DNA of 64,000 nucleotides from Bacteroidales bacterium (GTDB lineage Bacteria > Bacteroidota > Bacteroidia > Bacteroidales > F082). The position numbers and the translations under genes are program-made. Of this stretch, positions 8,786 through 17,505 are shown piece after piece. Each line of letters starts with the position of its first letter. The first letter of the stretch is position 1. The notes beneath the pieces are model-generated. The model was not told where the DNA came from. It saw nothing but the letters and a program-made list of their open reading frames with translations, and did no database searches. The DNA is taken from positions 19,383 to 83,382 of the forward strand of contig JAEFAE010000006.1 in NCBI GenBank assembly GCA_016291135.1. The letters are read 5' to 3'.

Positions 8786-9163
8786 ATGTTAGACACCATC
8801 ACCTTTGACCAACTGCCCAAGGCCGTCGCCGACATCCTCGACGGCATCGCGGAGCTGAAGAGCATCTGCAACGACATCCGTGACAAGGACTCCGGAAAGG
8901 ATGTTTACCTCACCGTGGAGGAGCTTTGCGCCTACCACCCCGACCACCCCTCGCAACAGACCGTGCGCCGCTGGAAACGGCTCGGCTACTTCCCCTATTA
9001 CAAGGACGGGGAGACGCGCCGCGTGAAGTTCAAGAAATCGGAGATAGACGCTTGGATTGCCTCCAGCAGGCACATGTCACGCCATGAGCGGAACGCGCTG
9101 CACGATGCGCAGATCCTTGCCAGACGGCGACAAATGGAGATAGGAGGGCTTGACGATGAATGA
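8786..9163 (+). CDS. Helix-turn-helix/excisionase-like DNA-binding protein
   Basis: QTVRRWKRLGYFPYYKDGETRRVKFKKSEIDAWI MerR/Xis-like HTH. Confidence 0.75.
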   Translation: MLDTITFDQLPKAVADILDGIAELKSICNDIRDKDSGKDVYLTVEELCAYHPDHPSQQTVRRWKRLGYFPYYKDGETRRVKFKKSEIDAWIASSRHMSRHERNALHDAQILARRRQMEIGGLDDE

Positions 9164-9365
9164 AGACCTGAAGGGTTATCCCGTGCTGTTCGACTGGATA
9201 GAGCTGTCGGACCTGCTGCTGATGCTTCACCTGACCAAGAACACCCTGAAGGAGTGGTGCTCGGAGGGTGGGTTGAAATGCAGCCGCATCAAGAACAAGA
9301 CCTATTTCCTGCGCCAGGACATTGAGCGCTTCCTCTACAACCACTACCAAACCTACAAGCCATGA
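9150..9365 (+). CDS. Second small helix-turn-helix protein
   Basis: HLTKNTLKEWCSEGGLKCSRIKNKTYFLRQDIERFL; overlaps the neighbouring genes by a few nt (likely start 9156). Confidence 0.65.
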   Translation: MTMNEDLKGYPVLFDWIELSDLLLMLHLTKNTLKEWCSEGGLKCSRIKNKTYFLRQDIERFLYNHYQTYKP

Positions 9366-10024
9366 ACACCGACAAGAGCAACGCCCCGGCGATGTATTTC
9401 TGGGGCATACCCGACAGCTACGCCGTGAAGCCTTCGGCGCAATGCGACCTGAAGAGACTACCCGGCTTCAGCATCTTCAGGCGATCCATCACGAACAAAT
9501 ACCCCTACCAGGTGGTGAACCTGATCGATGTGTTTAACTACATCATCAGTGACTACGCCAAAGACCGCACCTGCGAATACCGCTCGATCAAGGACGAGCG
9601 GTACCGCCGACAGTACAAGTCGGACAAGTTCGACTACTGCACCTTCTCCGGCATCTTCACGGTGCGCATCGACAAGGCCATCATCCAGCACTCGGGCTAC
9701 CTCTGCCTCGACTTCGACCACCTGAAGGATGTGGAGGCCGTGTTTGAGCAGCTGAAGCAGGATCCTTATTTCGAGACGCTGCTGCTGTTTCGCAGTCCCT
9801 CGGGCGACGGTTTGAAGTGGGTGATCTCGTTCACGGACTCCTTCTATCGATACGGCAACGATGGGGAGTCGTTCGGGGAATACCAGGTGCGGTTTTTCGC
9901 TAGCCTCTACAACTACATCTTCAACCACTATGGCGTGGAGGTTGACCGCCACTGCCGCAACCTCTCCCGCGCCTGTTACCTGCCGCACGACGCGGAAGCC
10001 TACCTCAATCCCTCGCTGCTATGA
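9362..10024 (+). CDS. BT4734/BF3469-like (VirE N-terminal-type) primase-associated protein
   Basis: HSGYLCLDFDHLKDVE...LLLFRSPSGDGLKWVI...RNLSRACYLPHD. Confidence 0.7.
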   Translation: MNTDKSNAPAMYFWGIPDSYAVKPSAQCDLKRLPGFSIFRRSITNKYPYQVVNLIDVFNYIISDYAKDRTCEYRSIKDERYRRQYKSDKFDYCTFSGIFTVRIDKAIIQHSGYLCLDFDHLKDVEAVFEQLKQDPYFETLLLFRSPSGDGLKWVISFTDSFYRYGNDGESFGEYQVRFFASLYNYIFNHYGVEVDRHCRNLSRACYLPHDAEAYLNPSLL

Positions 10025-11787
10025 AGAAAGCCGTCTTCAATCCCGATGACTGGAATGCCGCCGTGGCTTCGTCGGCCAGGCACACGGATGTTGAAGCTTT
10101 GGTGTGTGCCGTTGAAGCCTCGGGCATCGACATCACGGCTGCCTATTCCGACTGGTTGGCCATCGGCTTCGCCTTAGTGTCGGAACTGGGCGAGGAAGGG
10201 CGACCGCTCTTCCATCGCCTCAGCCGCTTCTATCCGGGTTATGACATGGCCGTGGCCGACCGGCAATACACGGCCTGCTTGCGTGACGGGAGCCGAGAAA
10301 TCAGCATCGCCACGCTGTTTTATATCGCAAAACGTCATGGCGTTTCCTCATTTTCCTCAAGTTCCTCAACTGGTTGGGTTGAGGAACTTGAGGAAAACAA
10401 CAATGGTTGTTCTTGCGTTTCGACTGAAAATGATACTCCAAAGTCTTTGCCAACCTTTTCGCAATCAGTCCGTTTGGACCTTCCGGCCATCATGCAACGC
10501 ATTGTTTCCGATTCCGTTTCAGATGTGGACGCAGACATCCTAATCCTTGGCTCTCTTGCCGTTTTTTCGGCTTGTATCCCCAATGTTTTTGGCGTATATG
10601 ATCGCCGAGAAGTTTTTGCCAACCTCTTTCTTTTTGTCACTGCCCGTGCATCAGCAGGCAAGGGGCGTCTCTCATTGTGCCGTCATCTTGTGGCTCCGAT
10701 ACACCAGGCGTTACGTGACAAATATCACAGACAGATGAAGAAGTTTGAAGCCGCCCAAGCTGCTTTTGTTGCCAATCGTAAAAACGCCCTTGCTGTGCAG
10801 CCTAAGGAACCGCCGTTCCTCACTCTGTTTGTTCCTGCCAACAGCACGGCCACGGTGGTTTATCAAACGCTTGCCCAGAACAATGGTGTCGGTCTCCTGT
10901 TCGAGACCGAAGGCGATACCCTGGCCAATGCCTTCAACTCTGACCTTGGCAACTATTCAGACGGTTTTCGAAAGGCTTTCCATCATGAATCCATTTCCTA
11001 CCTCCGCAAGAAAGACCATGAATTCGTCGAGATTGTCAAACCTAAGTTCTCCGCTGTTCTTTCGGGTACGCCTCAGCAGATATTCAACCTCATTCCTGAT
11101 GCCGAAAACGGTCTTTTCAGCCGCTTCATTTTCTATACCATGCCTACTGAACTTGTCTGGCATGACATGTTCGCTTTCACGGGCGTTTCTACGGCTGATG
11201 AGCAGTTTAAGCAAATAGGCCGTGACTTCTATTCTTTTTTGAAGACGTTTTTCAAGAATCCAGTGCAGTTTACCCTTAGCCGGGTGCAGCAAGTCCAGTT
11301 CAACGCTTTCTTTGAGGCCACACAGCTTCGCTACGCTCGGTTCTTCGGTGATGACATCATTGCGTCTGTCCGCCGTCTTGGCCTTATTCTATTTAGGTTT
11401 GCGATGATTCTTTCGGTTTTGCGTCTCATCGATGAAAAGCCTTTTTCCTCTCAAAAGGTGCGGGAAGGGCTCGTGTGTGCGGATGCGGATTTCTCCACTG
11501 CTTTGGCAATGGTCAAAGTCCTGTTGGTTCATACAAGTTCTGTTTTTCAGGCTTTACCCCGAAAGCAGCCATCGTATAAAGCACTCAAAGGTAGCAAGCA
11601 GTTTGCCGATACTTCGCGGTCAAAGTTCTTTGAGGCTTTGCCAGCTTCGTTCAATCGTTCGACTTATCTCGCTATCGCCCAATCTTATGGCATCTCTGAC
11701 AAGACTGCTGAACGATATATTGCGGGGCTTTGCAAGTCAGGGCAGCTGGAGCATCCGGCCAACGGGCAATACAATAAATCTTCTTGA
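10021..11787 (+). CDS. PriCT-2/DUF3987-type replication protein
   Basis: N-term DWLAIGFALVSELGEEGRPLFHRLSRFYPGYD (PriCT-2-like); central ATPase-like region VTARASAGKGRLSLCRHLVAPIH, ETEGDTLANAF. Confidence 0.7.
   Translation: MKKAVFNPDDWNAAVASSARHTDVEALVCAVEASGIDITAAYSDWLAIGFALVSELGEEGRPLFHRLSRFYPGYDMAVADRQYTACLRDGSREISIATLFYIAKRHGVSSFSSSSSTGWVEELEENNNGCSCVSTENDTPKSLPTFSQSVRLDLPAIMQRIVSDSVSDVDADILILGSLAVFSACIPNVFGVYDRREVFANLFLFVTARASAGKGRLSLCRHLVAPIHQALRDKYHRQMKKFEAAQAAFVANRKNALAVQPKEPPFLTLFVPANSTATVVYQTLAQNNGVGLLFETEGDTLANAFNSDLGNYSDGFRKAFHHESISYLRKKDHEFVEIVKPKFSAVLSGTPQQIFNLIPDAENGLFSRFIFYTMPTELVWHDMFAFTGVSTADEQFKQIGRDFYSFLKTFFKNPVQFTLSRVQQVQFNAFFEATQLRYARFFGDDIIASVRRLGLILFRFAMILSVLRLIDEKPFSSQKVREGLVCADADFSTALAMVKVLLVHTSSVFQALPRKQPSYKALKGSKQFADTSRSKFFEALPASFNRSTYLAIAQSYGISDKTAERYIAGLCKSGQLEHPANGQYNKSS
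10351..10397. repeat. 20-bp perfect inverted repeat with 7-nt loop inside the DUF3987 gene
   Basis: TTTTCCTCAAGTTCCTCAAC-tggttgg-GTTGAGGAACTTGAGGAAAA. Confidence 0.9.
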
Positions 11788-12023
11788 TCATGGAAGCACT
11801 TATCCACATTGAAGCTTACACGGTGGCTGCTTACCGTGCCATCCGCCCCGCCATCGTGGCCACCAACATCGGCTACTTTGGCGTGAGTGGCCTGCTGATT
11901 TCGGCCAAGATCAAAACCAAGGATTATTCTTACCTTGTTGATGTCGTCAACCAAGCTGCTGAAGACGCTGGAGTTGAGCGCTCGGAATACAGCATTGTAT
12001 TAATGGAGATGCATAAAGCGTGA
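11784..12023 (+). CDS. Hypothetical 79-aa protein of the mobile element
   Basis: Overlaps the stop of the DUF3987 gene by 4 nt; coherent sequence. Confidence 0.5.
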   Translation: MIMEALIHIEAYTVAAYRAIRPAIVATNIGYFGVSGLLISAKIKTKDYSYLVDVVNQAAEDAGVERSEYSIVLMEMHKA

Positions 12024-12033
12024 GCTTTAGAAA

Positions 12034-12288
12034 TCAGTTTATTAAGGCCTCGGCATCGCTATCGATGTCTGGGGCTTTTTTGTTGAGGAGCAAGAGCAAT
12101 TGTCGGGATTCGTTGAGAATAGGCTCTCGCTCTTCGAGAATTTTAGCCGTTTCCCGGATGCAATTTTGCACGGTTTCGTCGGAGGGATCACCGTCAAGGA
12201 GCTTGTCGATAGCGGCCACTCTCTTGTCGATGTCGGCAATTTGCGCGTTCAATTGTTTCAGGCGTTGAATTATCAGTTTCTTGTCCAT
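12034..12288 (-). CDS. Small coiled-coil protein
   Basis: MDKKLIIQRLKQLNAQIADIDKRVAAIDKLL heptad-like; start moved from 12339 to 12288. Confidence 0.5.
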   Translation of the reverse strand: MDKKLIIQRLKQLNAQIADIDKRVAAIDKLLDGDPSDETVQNCIRETAKILEEREPILNESRQLLLLLNKKAPDIDSDAEALIN

Positions 12289-12614
12289 GACTTGATGGTT
12301 TTCTTGTGGCAAATAAAGAAGGCGCAGACTATGCCGCAACCATTGTCAAAAGGCTCTGGTAAACCCTACAAGTATGGAAACGACCAGCCCACGCCTATGG
12401 CGCAGGCCTTATCGTTCGGTCTCCACTTGTTGAAATTTACCAGATTTCTTTGACTAGGAAACGCGAGCGTAAAGCCTTATCGTTATGTCTTATATGGGTA
12501 CAAAAGTAAGACTTTTCTGTGAAAGGGAGAATTTTTGTGGTTTTTGGAGGGTTTTTGTGCGGGAAGGGTGTGAAAGTGAGCGGTTGTGAGCAGGTGGTGA
12601 GGTTGAGCGAGGGC

Positions 12615-12715
12615 GTGTCAACGTGTCAACGGGCGTGTCAACACGGGTGTTTGTTGTCGAAATAATTATCATGAGTGGCCATAAAAATGGGATTTGGTTG
12701 ACACATGGTTGACAC
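12615..12715. repeat. Iteron-like cluster: GTGTCAAC x3 direct and GTTGACAC x2 inverted
   Basis: GTGTCAAC near 12615, 12623 and 12635; GTTGACAC near 12697 and 12708. Confidence 0.75.
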
Positions 12716-12744
12716 GGGAGAGGGTGTTAAGGGGAAGAAAAATC

Positions 12745-12769
12745 CCTAATTGACTGGGAATCAATTAGG
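12745..12769. repeat. 9-bp perfect inverted repeat beside the tRNA 3' end
   Basis: CCTAATTGA-ctgggaa-TCAATTAGG. Confidence 0.7.
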
Positions 12770-12786
12770 AATGTGTGGATTGATTG

Positions 12787-12858
12787 TAGCCCCACTAGGA
12801 CTCGAACCTAGATTTAAAGTTTAGGAAACTTCCGTTCTATCCCTTGAACTATAGGGCC
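12787..12858 (-). tRNA. tRNA-Arg(CCT)
   Basis: Reverse complement folds as a cloverleaf: GGCCCTA acceptor, GTTC/GAAC D-stem, anticodon arm GAAGT TTCCTAA ACTTT, T-arm CTAGG TTCGAGT CCTAG. Confidence 0.92.
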
Positions 12859-12874
12859 GTCCGGCAAACGGCTG

Positions 12875-12882
12875 CAAAAATA
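12875..12882 (-). promoter_or_regulatory. Putative -7 box (TATTTTTG) of tRNA-Arg
   Basis: CAAAAATA 17 nt upstream of the tRNA 5' end. Confidence 0.5.
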
Positions 12883-12951
12883 CGTTTTTTCTGCTTCACT
12901 GCCAACAAATTCAAAAAATAGTCGTATTTTTATCGCTCAAATCTTTTTGCC

Positions 12952-15291
12952 ATGAATTGTCTGAAAAAACTCTTCATACTGCTGTTTTCCGTTTGCACCC
13001 TGATGGGGGTCGCCCAGGAAGGCGTAGGCATCGGCCAATGGCGGACCCACATGCCCTATCAGCAAGTCATTGATGTCGAGATCCTTGGCAGCAAGGTGTA
13101 TGCCGCCACCAATTACGAGCTCTTCGTCTATGACCGCGACGACAACAGCCTCTCCATCATGAACAAGATCAACAAGCTTTCCGACATCGGGATCGCCACC
13201 ATCCGTTGCAACCCCACGTTGGACCTCTTGCTGGTGGCCTATACCAATGCCAACATCGATCTGGTGGACGCCAACGGGCAGGTATACAACATGAGCGACA
13301 TCAAGGACAAGACCACCTTGGGCAACAAGACCATCAATAACGTCGTTTTCCGCGACGAGTTTGCCTATGTGGCCTGCGGATTCGGCATCGTGGTCTTCGA
13401 CTTGAAACGCCAGGAGGTCAAGGACACCTATTATATAGGTCAGAATGGCCAAGCGGTGGATGTCACCGATATCGCCTTCTACGACGGGAAGATCTACGCT
13501 TCCACCACAAGGGGGTTGTACTATGCCGACGCTGAGGGTGCCAACCTGGCCAATTACACCGCCTGGAGCCTCGACAGGACGCTCATACATCCCACGCTGA
13601 ATTACGATGAGATGGAGGCCTTCGGCGGGAAGCTCCTGCTCAACCACGACGGCTCGGTATACAACAGCGACACGCTTTTTGTCTATGACGGGAACCGTTG
13701 GAGCTACTTCGATCCTTCCTTTGTCACCGAGAAGCGGGAGCTGCGGGTCTGTGGCGATAAGCTGTTGTTGTCGTGCTACAGCAACGTCTATGTGTACGAT
13801 ACCGATCTTCAACGGGTGGATGTGGTGTATGAATGCGGTGGCGTCCTGTCGCCGAATGCTGTCACGGTGGATGTCGATGGCATGTATTGGATTGGTGACC
13901 AGATGCGGGGCATGATCCGCGCCAAGAACAGCTGGAACTACGAGGAGATCAGACCCAACGGTCCCTATAGCAAGAATGTGTTTGAGCTGAGCCATTGCGG
14001 AAAGCACGTGTGGATTGCCACCGGAGGTCACGACGCCAACTGGGCGCCGATATATGCCAAGAATGGGGTCTGCCATTTCGATGGCAATTGGTGGACCAAC
14101 TTGAACCGTCATACCGTTCCTGAGCTCCAGGACATGAACATTTTCGATTTCGTTTGTGCCGCCACCGATCCCTACGACACGGCCGTGACCTATGTGGGCA
14201 CTTGGGGGAGGGGCTTGTTGAAGTTCCGGAGCAACACGTTTGAGGCACGCTACGACAACACCAACAGCAGCCTCGAGGTATGGACCATGAACCAGGACCT
14301 GATCAACATCAGCGGCTTGGCTTTCGACAGCAAGGGAAACCTATGGGTGGCCAACACGGGTGCCAACAACCTGCTCTCCGTGATGGACCGCAACGGACAA
14401 TGGCGTTCCTACAACTTGGGTGGCGCCAACAGTGGCATCGACCTCTCCGTCCTCATGATCGACCATAACGACTACAAATGGATCCTCCGCCGTGCCGGCA
14501 ACGATGACAAGATCATCGTGTTCAACGACAACGGGACCCTCGACAACCCCGCCGATGACCAGGTCGTCTCGTTGCGATGCTCCGAAGGCCATGGCGGTCT
14601 GTCGGGTTCGGCAGTCAACTGCTTCGCCGTGGACCGCAACGGCTATGTCTGGGTGGGCACCGACAGCGGACCCTGCTATTTTGCCGACACGAAGAAGTTG
14701 TTCCAGTCGGGCAGTTACGACGCCAGCGTGGTTCTGGTGCCCCGTAACGACGGGACCGACCAGGTGGATGCGCTCTTCACCGGCATCCAGGTGTTGAGCA
14801 TCGCCGTCGATGGAAACAACAACAAGTGGTTCGGATTGGAATCGGGCGTGTATGAGATGTCGCCCGACTGCAAGACCCAGCTGCTCTATTTCAACACCCA
14901 CAACAGTCCCTTGTTCGACAACTCCGTCAAGACGATGACCATCAACGACGATGGGGAGGTCTTCTTCGGAACCGACCAGGGAGTGCTCTCCTATCGGGGT
15001 ACGGCCACGCCCGGAGGCGAGATCAACTCTGAGGTGACCGTGTATCCCAATCCCGTGCGCCCAGGCTTCAACGGCTATGTGGGCATCAAGGGCTTGGTGG
15101 AGGATGCCTTGGTCAAGATCGCCACGGTGGACGGCACCTTTGTGACCCAGCTGCTGGCCGAAGGCGGCCAGGCGGTTTGGGACTGCACCACCATCGACGG
15201 GCAAAAGGTCCAGCCGGGCATCTATCTGGTCTTTGTCAGCACCTTGCAGGGTACGGAACGTTATGTCGCCAAAATCCTTGTGGTGAATTGA
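12952..15291 (+). CDS. porZ: PorZ-like beta-propeller protein, T9SS component with C-terminal sorting-like domain
   Basis: N-term IGQWRTHMPYQQVIDVEILGSKVYAATNYELFVYDRDDNSL; C-term VTVYPNPVRPGFNGYVGIKG...GIYLVFVST. Confidence 0.75.
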   Translation: MNCLKKLFILLFSVCTLMGVAQEGVGIGQWRTHMPYQQVIDVEILGSKVYAATNYELFVYDRDDNSLSIMNKINKLSDIGIATIRCNPTLDLLLVAYTNANIDLVDANGQVYNMSDIKDKTTLGNKTINNVVFRDEFAYVACGFGIVVFDLKRQEVKDTYYIGQNGQAVDVTDIAFYDGKIYASTTRGLYYADAEGANLANYTAWSLDRTLIHPTLNYDEMEAFGGKLLLNHDGSVYNSDTLFVYDGNRWSYFDPSFVTEKRELRVCGDKLLLSCYSNVYVYDTDLQRVDVVYECGGVLSPNAVTVDVDGMYWIGDQMRGMIRAKNSWNYEEIRPNGPYSKNVFELSHCGKHVWIATGGHDANWAPIYAKNGVCHFDGNWWTNLNRHTVPELQDMNIFDFVCAATDPYDTAVTYVGTWGRGLLKFRSNTFEARYDNTNSSLEVWTMNQDLINISGLAFDSKGNLWVANTGANNLLSVMDRNGQWRSYNLGGANSGIDLSVLMIDHNDYKWILRRAGNDDKIIVFNDNGTLDNPADDQVVSLRCSEGHGGLSGSAVNCFAVDRNGYVWVGTDSGPCYFADTKKLFQSGSYDASVVLVPRNDGTDQVDALFTGIQVLSIAVDGNNNKWFGLESGVYEMSPDCKTQLLYFNTHNSPLFDNSVKTMTINDDGEVFFGTDQGVLSYRGTATPGGEINSEVTVYPNPVRPGFNGYVGIKGLVEDALVKIATVDGTFVTQLLAEGGQAVWDCTTIDGQKVQPGIYLVFVSTLQGTERYVAKILVVN

Positions 15292-16016
15292 TGGAAGACA
15301 AAGTCCAAGGGTTTGTCCTGCAATCCATCCGTTATGGCGATTCCAGCCTGGTGGTGAAGATCTACACCCAGCAGGTCGGGCTCCAGACCTATATGGTAAA
15401 AGGAGTGACCGGCCGCGCGGCGCACCATCGCGCCGCCCTCTTCCAACCCATGACCTTCCTCCGTTTCGTACAGAGCGGCCGGTCCCGTCCGAACAGCCTT
15501 TCCTACCTGAAAGAACCCGAGCTGCAATATGCCTACCAGTCGATTCCCATGGTGATGAACAAGAGCGCCATCCTGATCTATCTGTCTGAGCTGCTCTCGC
15601 ACACCCTGACCCAGACGGAACAGAACGAGGCCTTGTATGCGTTTGTCTTCCAGTCCGTGGTATGGCTCGACCTGGTGGAGTCGCATTATGCCAACTTTCC
15701 CTTGTATTTCACCTTGGAGCTGACCCGTTTCTTGGGCTTCTATCCCCATGTTCCCGAGCCGGGCCAGACCCTCTTCGACATGATGGAAGGCCGTTTTGTG
15801 TCCGTGGCGCCTCCGCATCCCTACTGGATGGAGCGGGAGCCAAGTGCCCTTGTGGCCCGTCTCCTGCAACGACCCATTGACGAGATGGCAACGGTTATAT
15901 TGAATGGAGAGCAACGGAATATGCTACTCGACGGCCTCTTAACATTCGTGCGACTGCATGCCCCCATGGTCAAGGGCTTGCAGTCGCACGAGATCTTGAA
16001 GGAAGTCCTTCGGTGA
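15291..16016 (+). CDS. recO: DNA repair protein RecO
   Basis: MEDKVQGFVLQSIRYGDSSLVVKIYTQQVGLQTYMVKGV; start at 15291 overlaps the porZ stop. Confidence 0.85.
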   Translation: MEDKVQGFVLQSIRYGDSSLVVKIYTQQVGLQTYMVKGVTGRAAHHRAALFQPMTFLRFVQSGRSRPNSLSYLKEPELQYAYQSIPMVMNKSAILIYLSELLSHTLTQTEQNEALYAFVFQSVVWLDLVESHYANFPLYFTLELTRFLGFYPHVPEPGQTLFDMMEGRFVSVAPPHPYWMEREPSALVARLLQRPIDEMATVILNGEQRNMLLDGLLTFVRLHAPMVKGLQSHEILKEVLR

Positions 16017-16931
16017 TTATCTCAGGCTGAACGTGGTTTGTCCCACGAGGTTGTCATTGTCGTCGTAGATGTCGACGAAATAGTAGCCCGGAAGCATCTC
16101 CCGGCCGGCCGGCTTGATGTAGTAGGCGCGGACGTCCTTCTCCTTGTTTTCGTAGTTGACGTGGATCTTCTCCGTGTACTGGAGCAACTCGCCTTGGTAC
16201 ATGAACGCATATTCATCGCCCATGCCTTTGGTAATGATACTCTTGGAGGGATCGGCAATACGGAGATAGAAGTTCTTTCCTCCGGCACTGACCAGGTCGT
16301 TCTGTCCGACGGTGAAGTCCACACGGATCCGTTCGGTACGGCCGGCCTTGTCGGTCACCGTCTCCTGGCTGCCACCTTTGAAACGCACCGGGTTGGCGCT
16401 GAGGTTGTAGATGCGGAGCACGGCGGCTTGGTTGACCTTGTTGGTCAGTTCCTCTTTCTGCCGTTGCAGGTTCTTGTTCTGCTTGCGCTCTTCCTGCACC
16501 TCCTCACGGATGCGCTCGTTCTCGGCCACCAGTTCCTGGTTGACGACATACAGCGAATCCAGCTGGTGTACATATTTCTGAGAGATGGCTTGCAGCTCCG
16601 TCACCTTTTTCTTGATGCGGTTATAGTCCCATTGGGTCTCCAACAGCTTCTTGATCTCTTCGGCGTCGGCCTGGATGATGCTGTCTTTCTCAGCCAGTTG
16701 GGTGCTGAGTTCACCATAGTTCTCCTTTAATTCGTTGTGGACGCGGAGCAGGCTGTCGACTTCGGCCTGGAAATCCGCCCGCTGTTGTTCCTTCTCTTTC
16801 TCCAAGGTGTTCAGGTTGCCTTTGATGGAGATGAGCCAGCAGGACAGTCCAATGATAATCAGTGCCAAAAGGCCGAGAATGGCATAGACCCAGCCTTTCG
16901 ATCTGGTGGAAGAAGTTCTTTCAGTGTTCAT
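16017..16931 (-). CDS. Single-TM coiled-coil protein, conserved hypothetical
   Basis: N-term TM, long coiled coil, C-terminal beta-rich domain. Confidence 0.65.
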   Translation of the reverse strand: MNTERTSSTRSKGWVYAILGLLALIIIGLSCWLISIKGNLNTLEKEKEQQRADFQAEVDSLLRVHNELKENYGELSTQLAEKDSIIQADAEEIKKLLETQWDYNRIKKKVTELQAISQKYVHQLDSLYVVNQELVAENERIREEVQEERKQNKNLQRQKEELTNKVNQAAVLRIYNLSANPVRFKGGSQETVTDKAGRTERIRVDFTVGQNDLVSAGGKNFYLRIADPSKSIITKGMGDEYAFMYQGELLQYTEKIHVNYENKEKDVRAYYIKPAGREMLPGYYFVDIYDDNDNLVGQTTFSLR

Positions 16932-16965
16932 TGAATCTTGTTTTTATACTATTAATTTCAATTTC

Positions 16966-17499
16966 CTATAGGGATGTTTCCTTTTGGTACACCGGTTCCA
17001 CCCGGGTCCGGGCGATGTTGATGGGCAGGTAATGCCCCACCGATTCGATATAGACGATCAGGCGTTTCTTGTTCTTGATCGGGGCCAGGCGTCCGATCAG
17101 GCCCATCATCTCGCCGCTGGTGATCCGCACCAGTTGGCCTTCGTGGAATTCAATCTGTTCTTGTTCCTGTTCCGTCCCCTCAAAGTCATCGCAGTATCTC
17201 TTGATGGCGTTGATCTGGTTTTCCGGCACCGTCACGGCTTTTCTCTCAAAACTCACGAACTTCGTCACACCCGGAATGGACAGGATCTCGTAATGGCTTT
17301 TATCATCCGCACGGACAAACAGGTAGGATTTGAACAACGGCTCCTCCACCTTCTTCAATCGGTCGCTCCATCGCTTCATCCTCGTGACCAGGGGAAGGTA
17401 GGCTTCATAGCCTTGTTCGACCAGTCGGGCATACACCTTCTTCTCGGCTCGGGAATGAAGATACAGCGCGTACCACGGAAGCTTGTCCGTTTTAGTCAT
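16966..17499 (-). CDS. UpxY/NusG-like transcription antiterminator
   Basis: WYALYLHSRAEKKVYARLVEQGYEAYLP...LFKSYLFVR and KOW-like EGQLVRITSGEMMGLIGRL. Confidence 0.8.
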   Translation of the reverse strand: MTKTDKLPWYALYLHSRAEKKVYARLVEQGYEAYLPLVTRMKRWSDRLKKVEEPLFKSYLFVRADDKSHYEILSIPGVTKFVSFERKAVTVPENQINAIKRYCDDFEGTEQEQEQIEFHEGQLVRITSGEMMGLIGRLAPIKNKKRLIVYIESVGHYLPINIARTRVEPVYQKETSL

Positions 17500-17505
17500 A
17501 ACGTT

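Noticed and set aside
12490-12672. 60-aa minus-strand ORF
   Set aside because: Overlaps the GTGTCAAC repeats and has low-complexity sequence; more likely noncoding
12937-14112. 391-aa minus-strand ORF
   Set aside because: Antisense to porZ, which has clear family motifs and signal sequence
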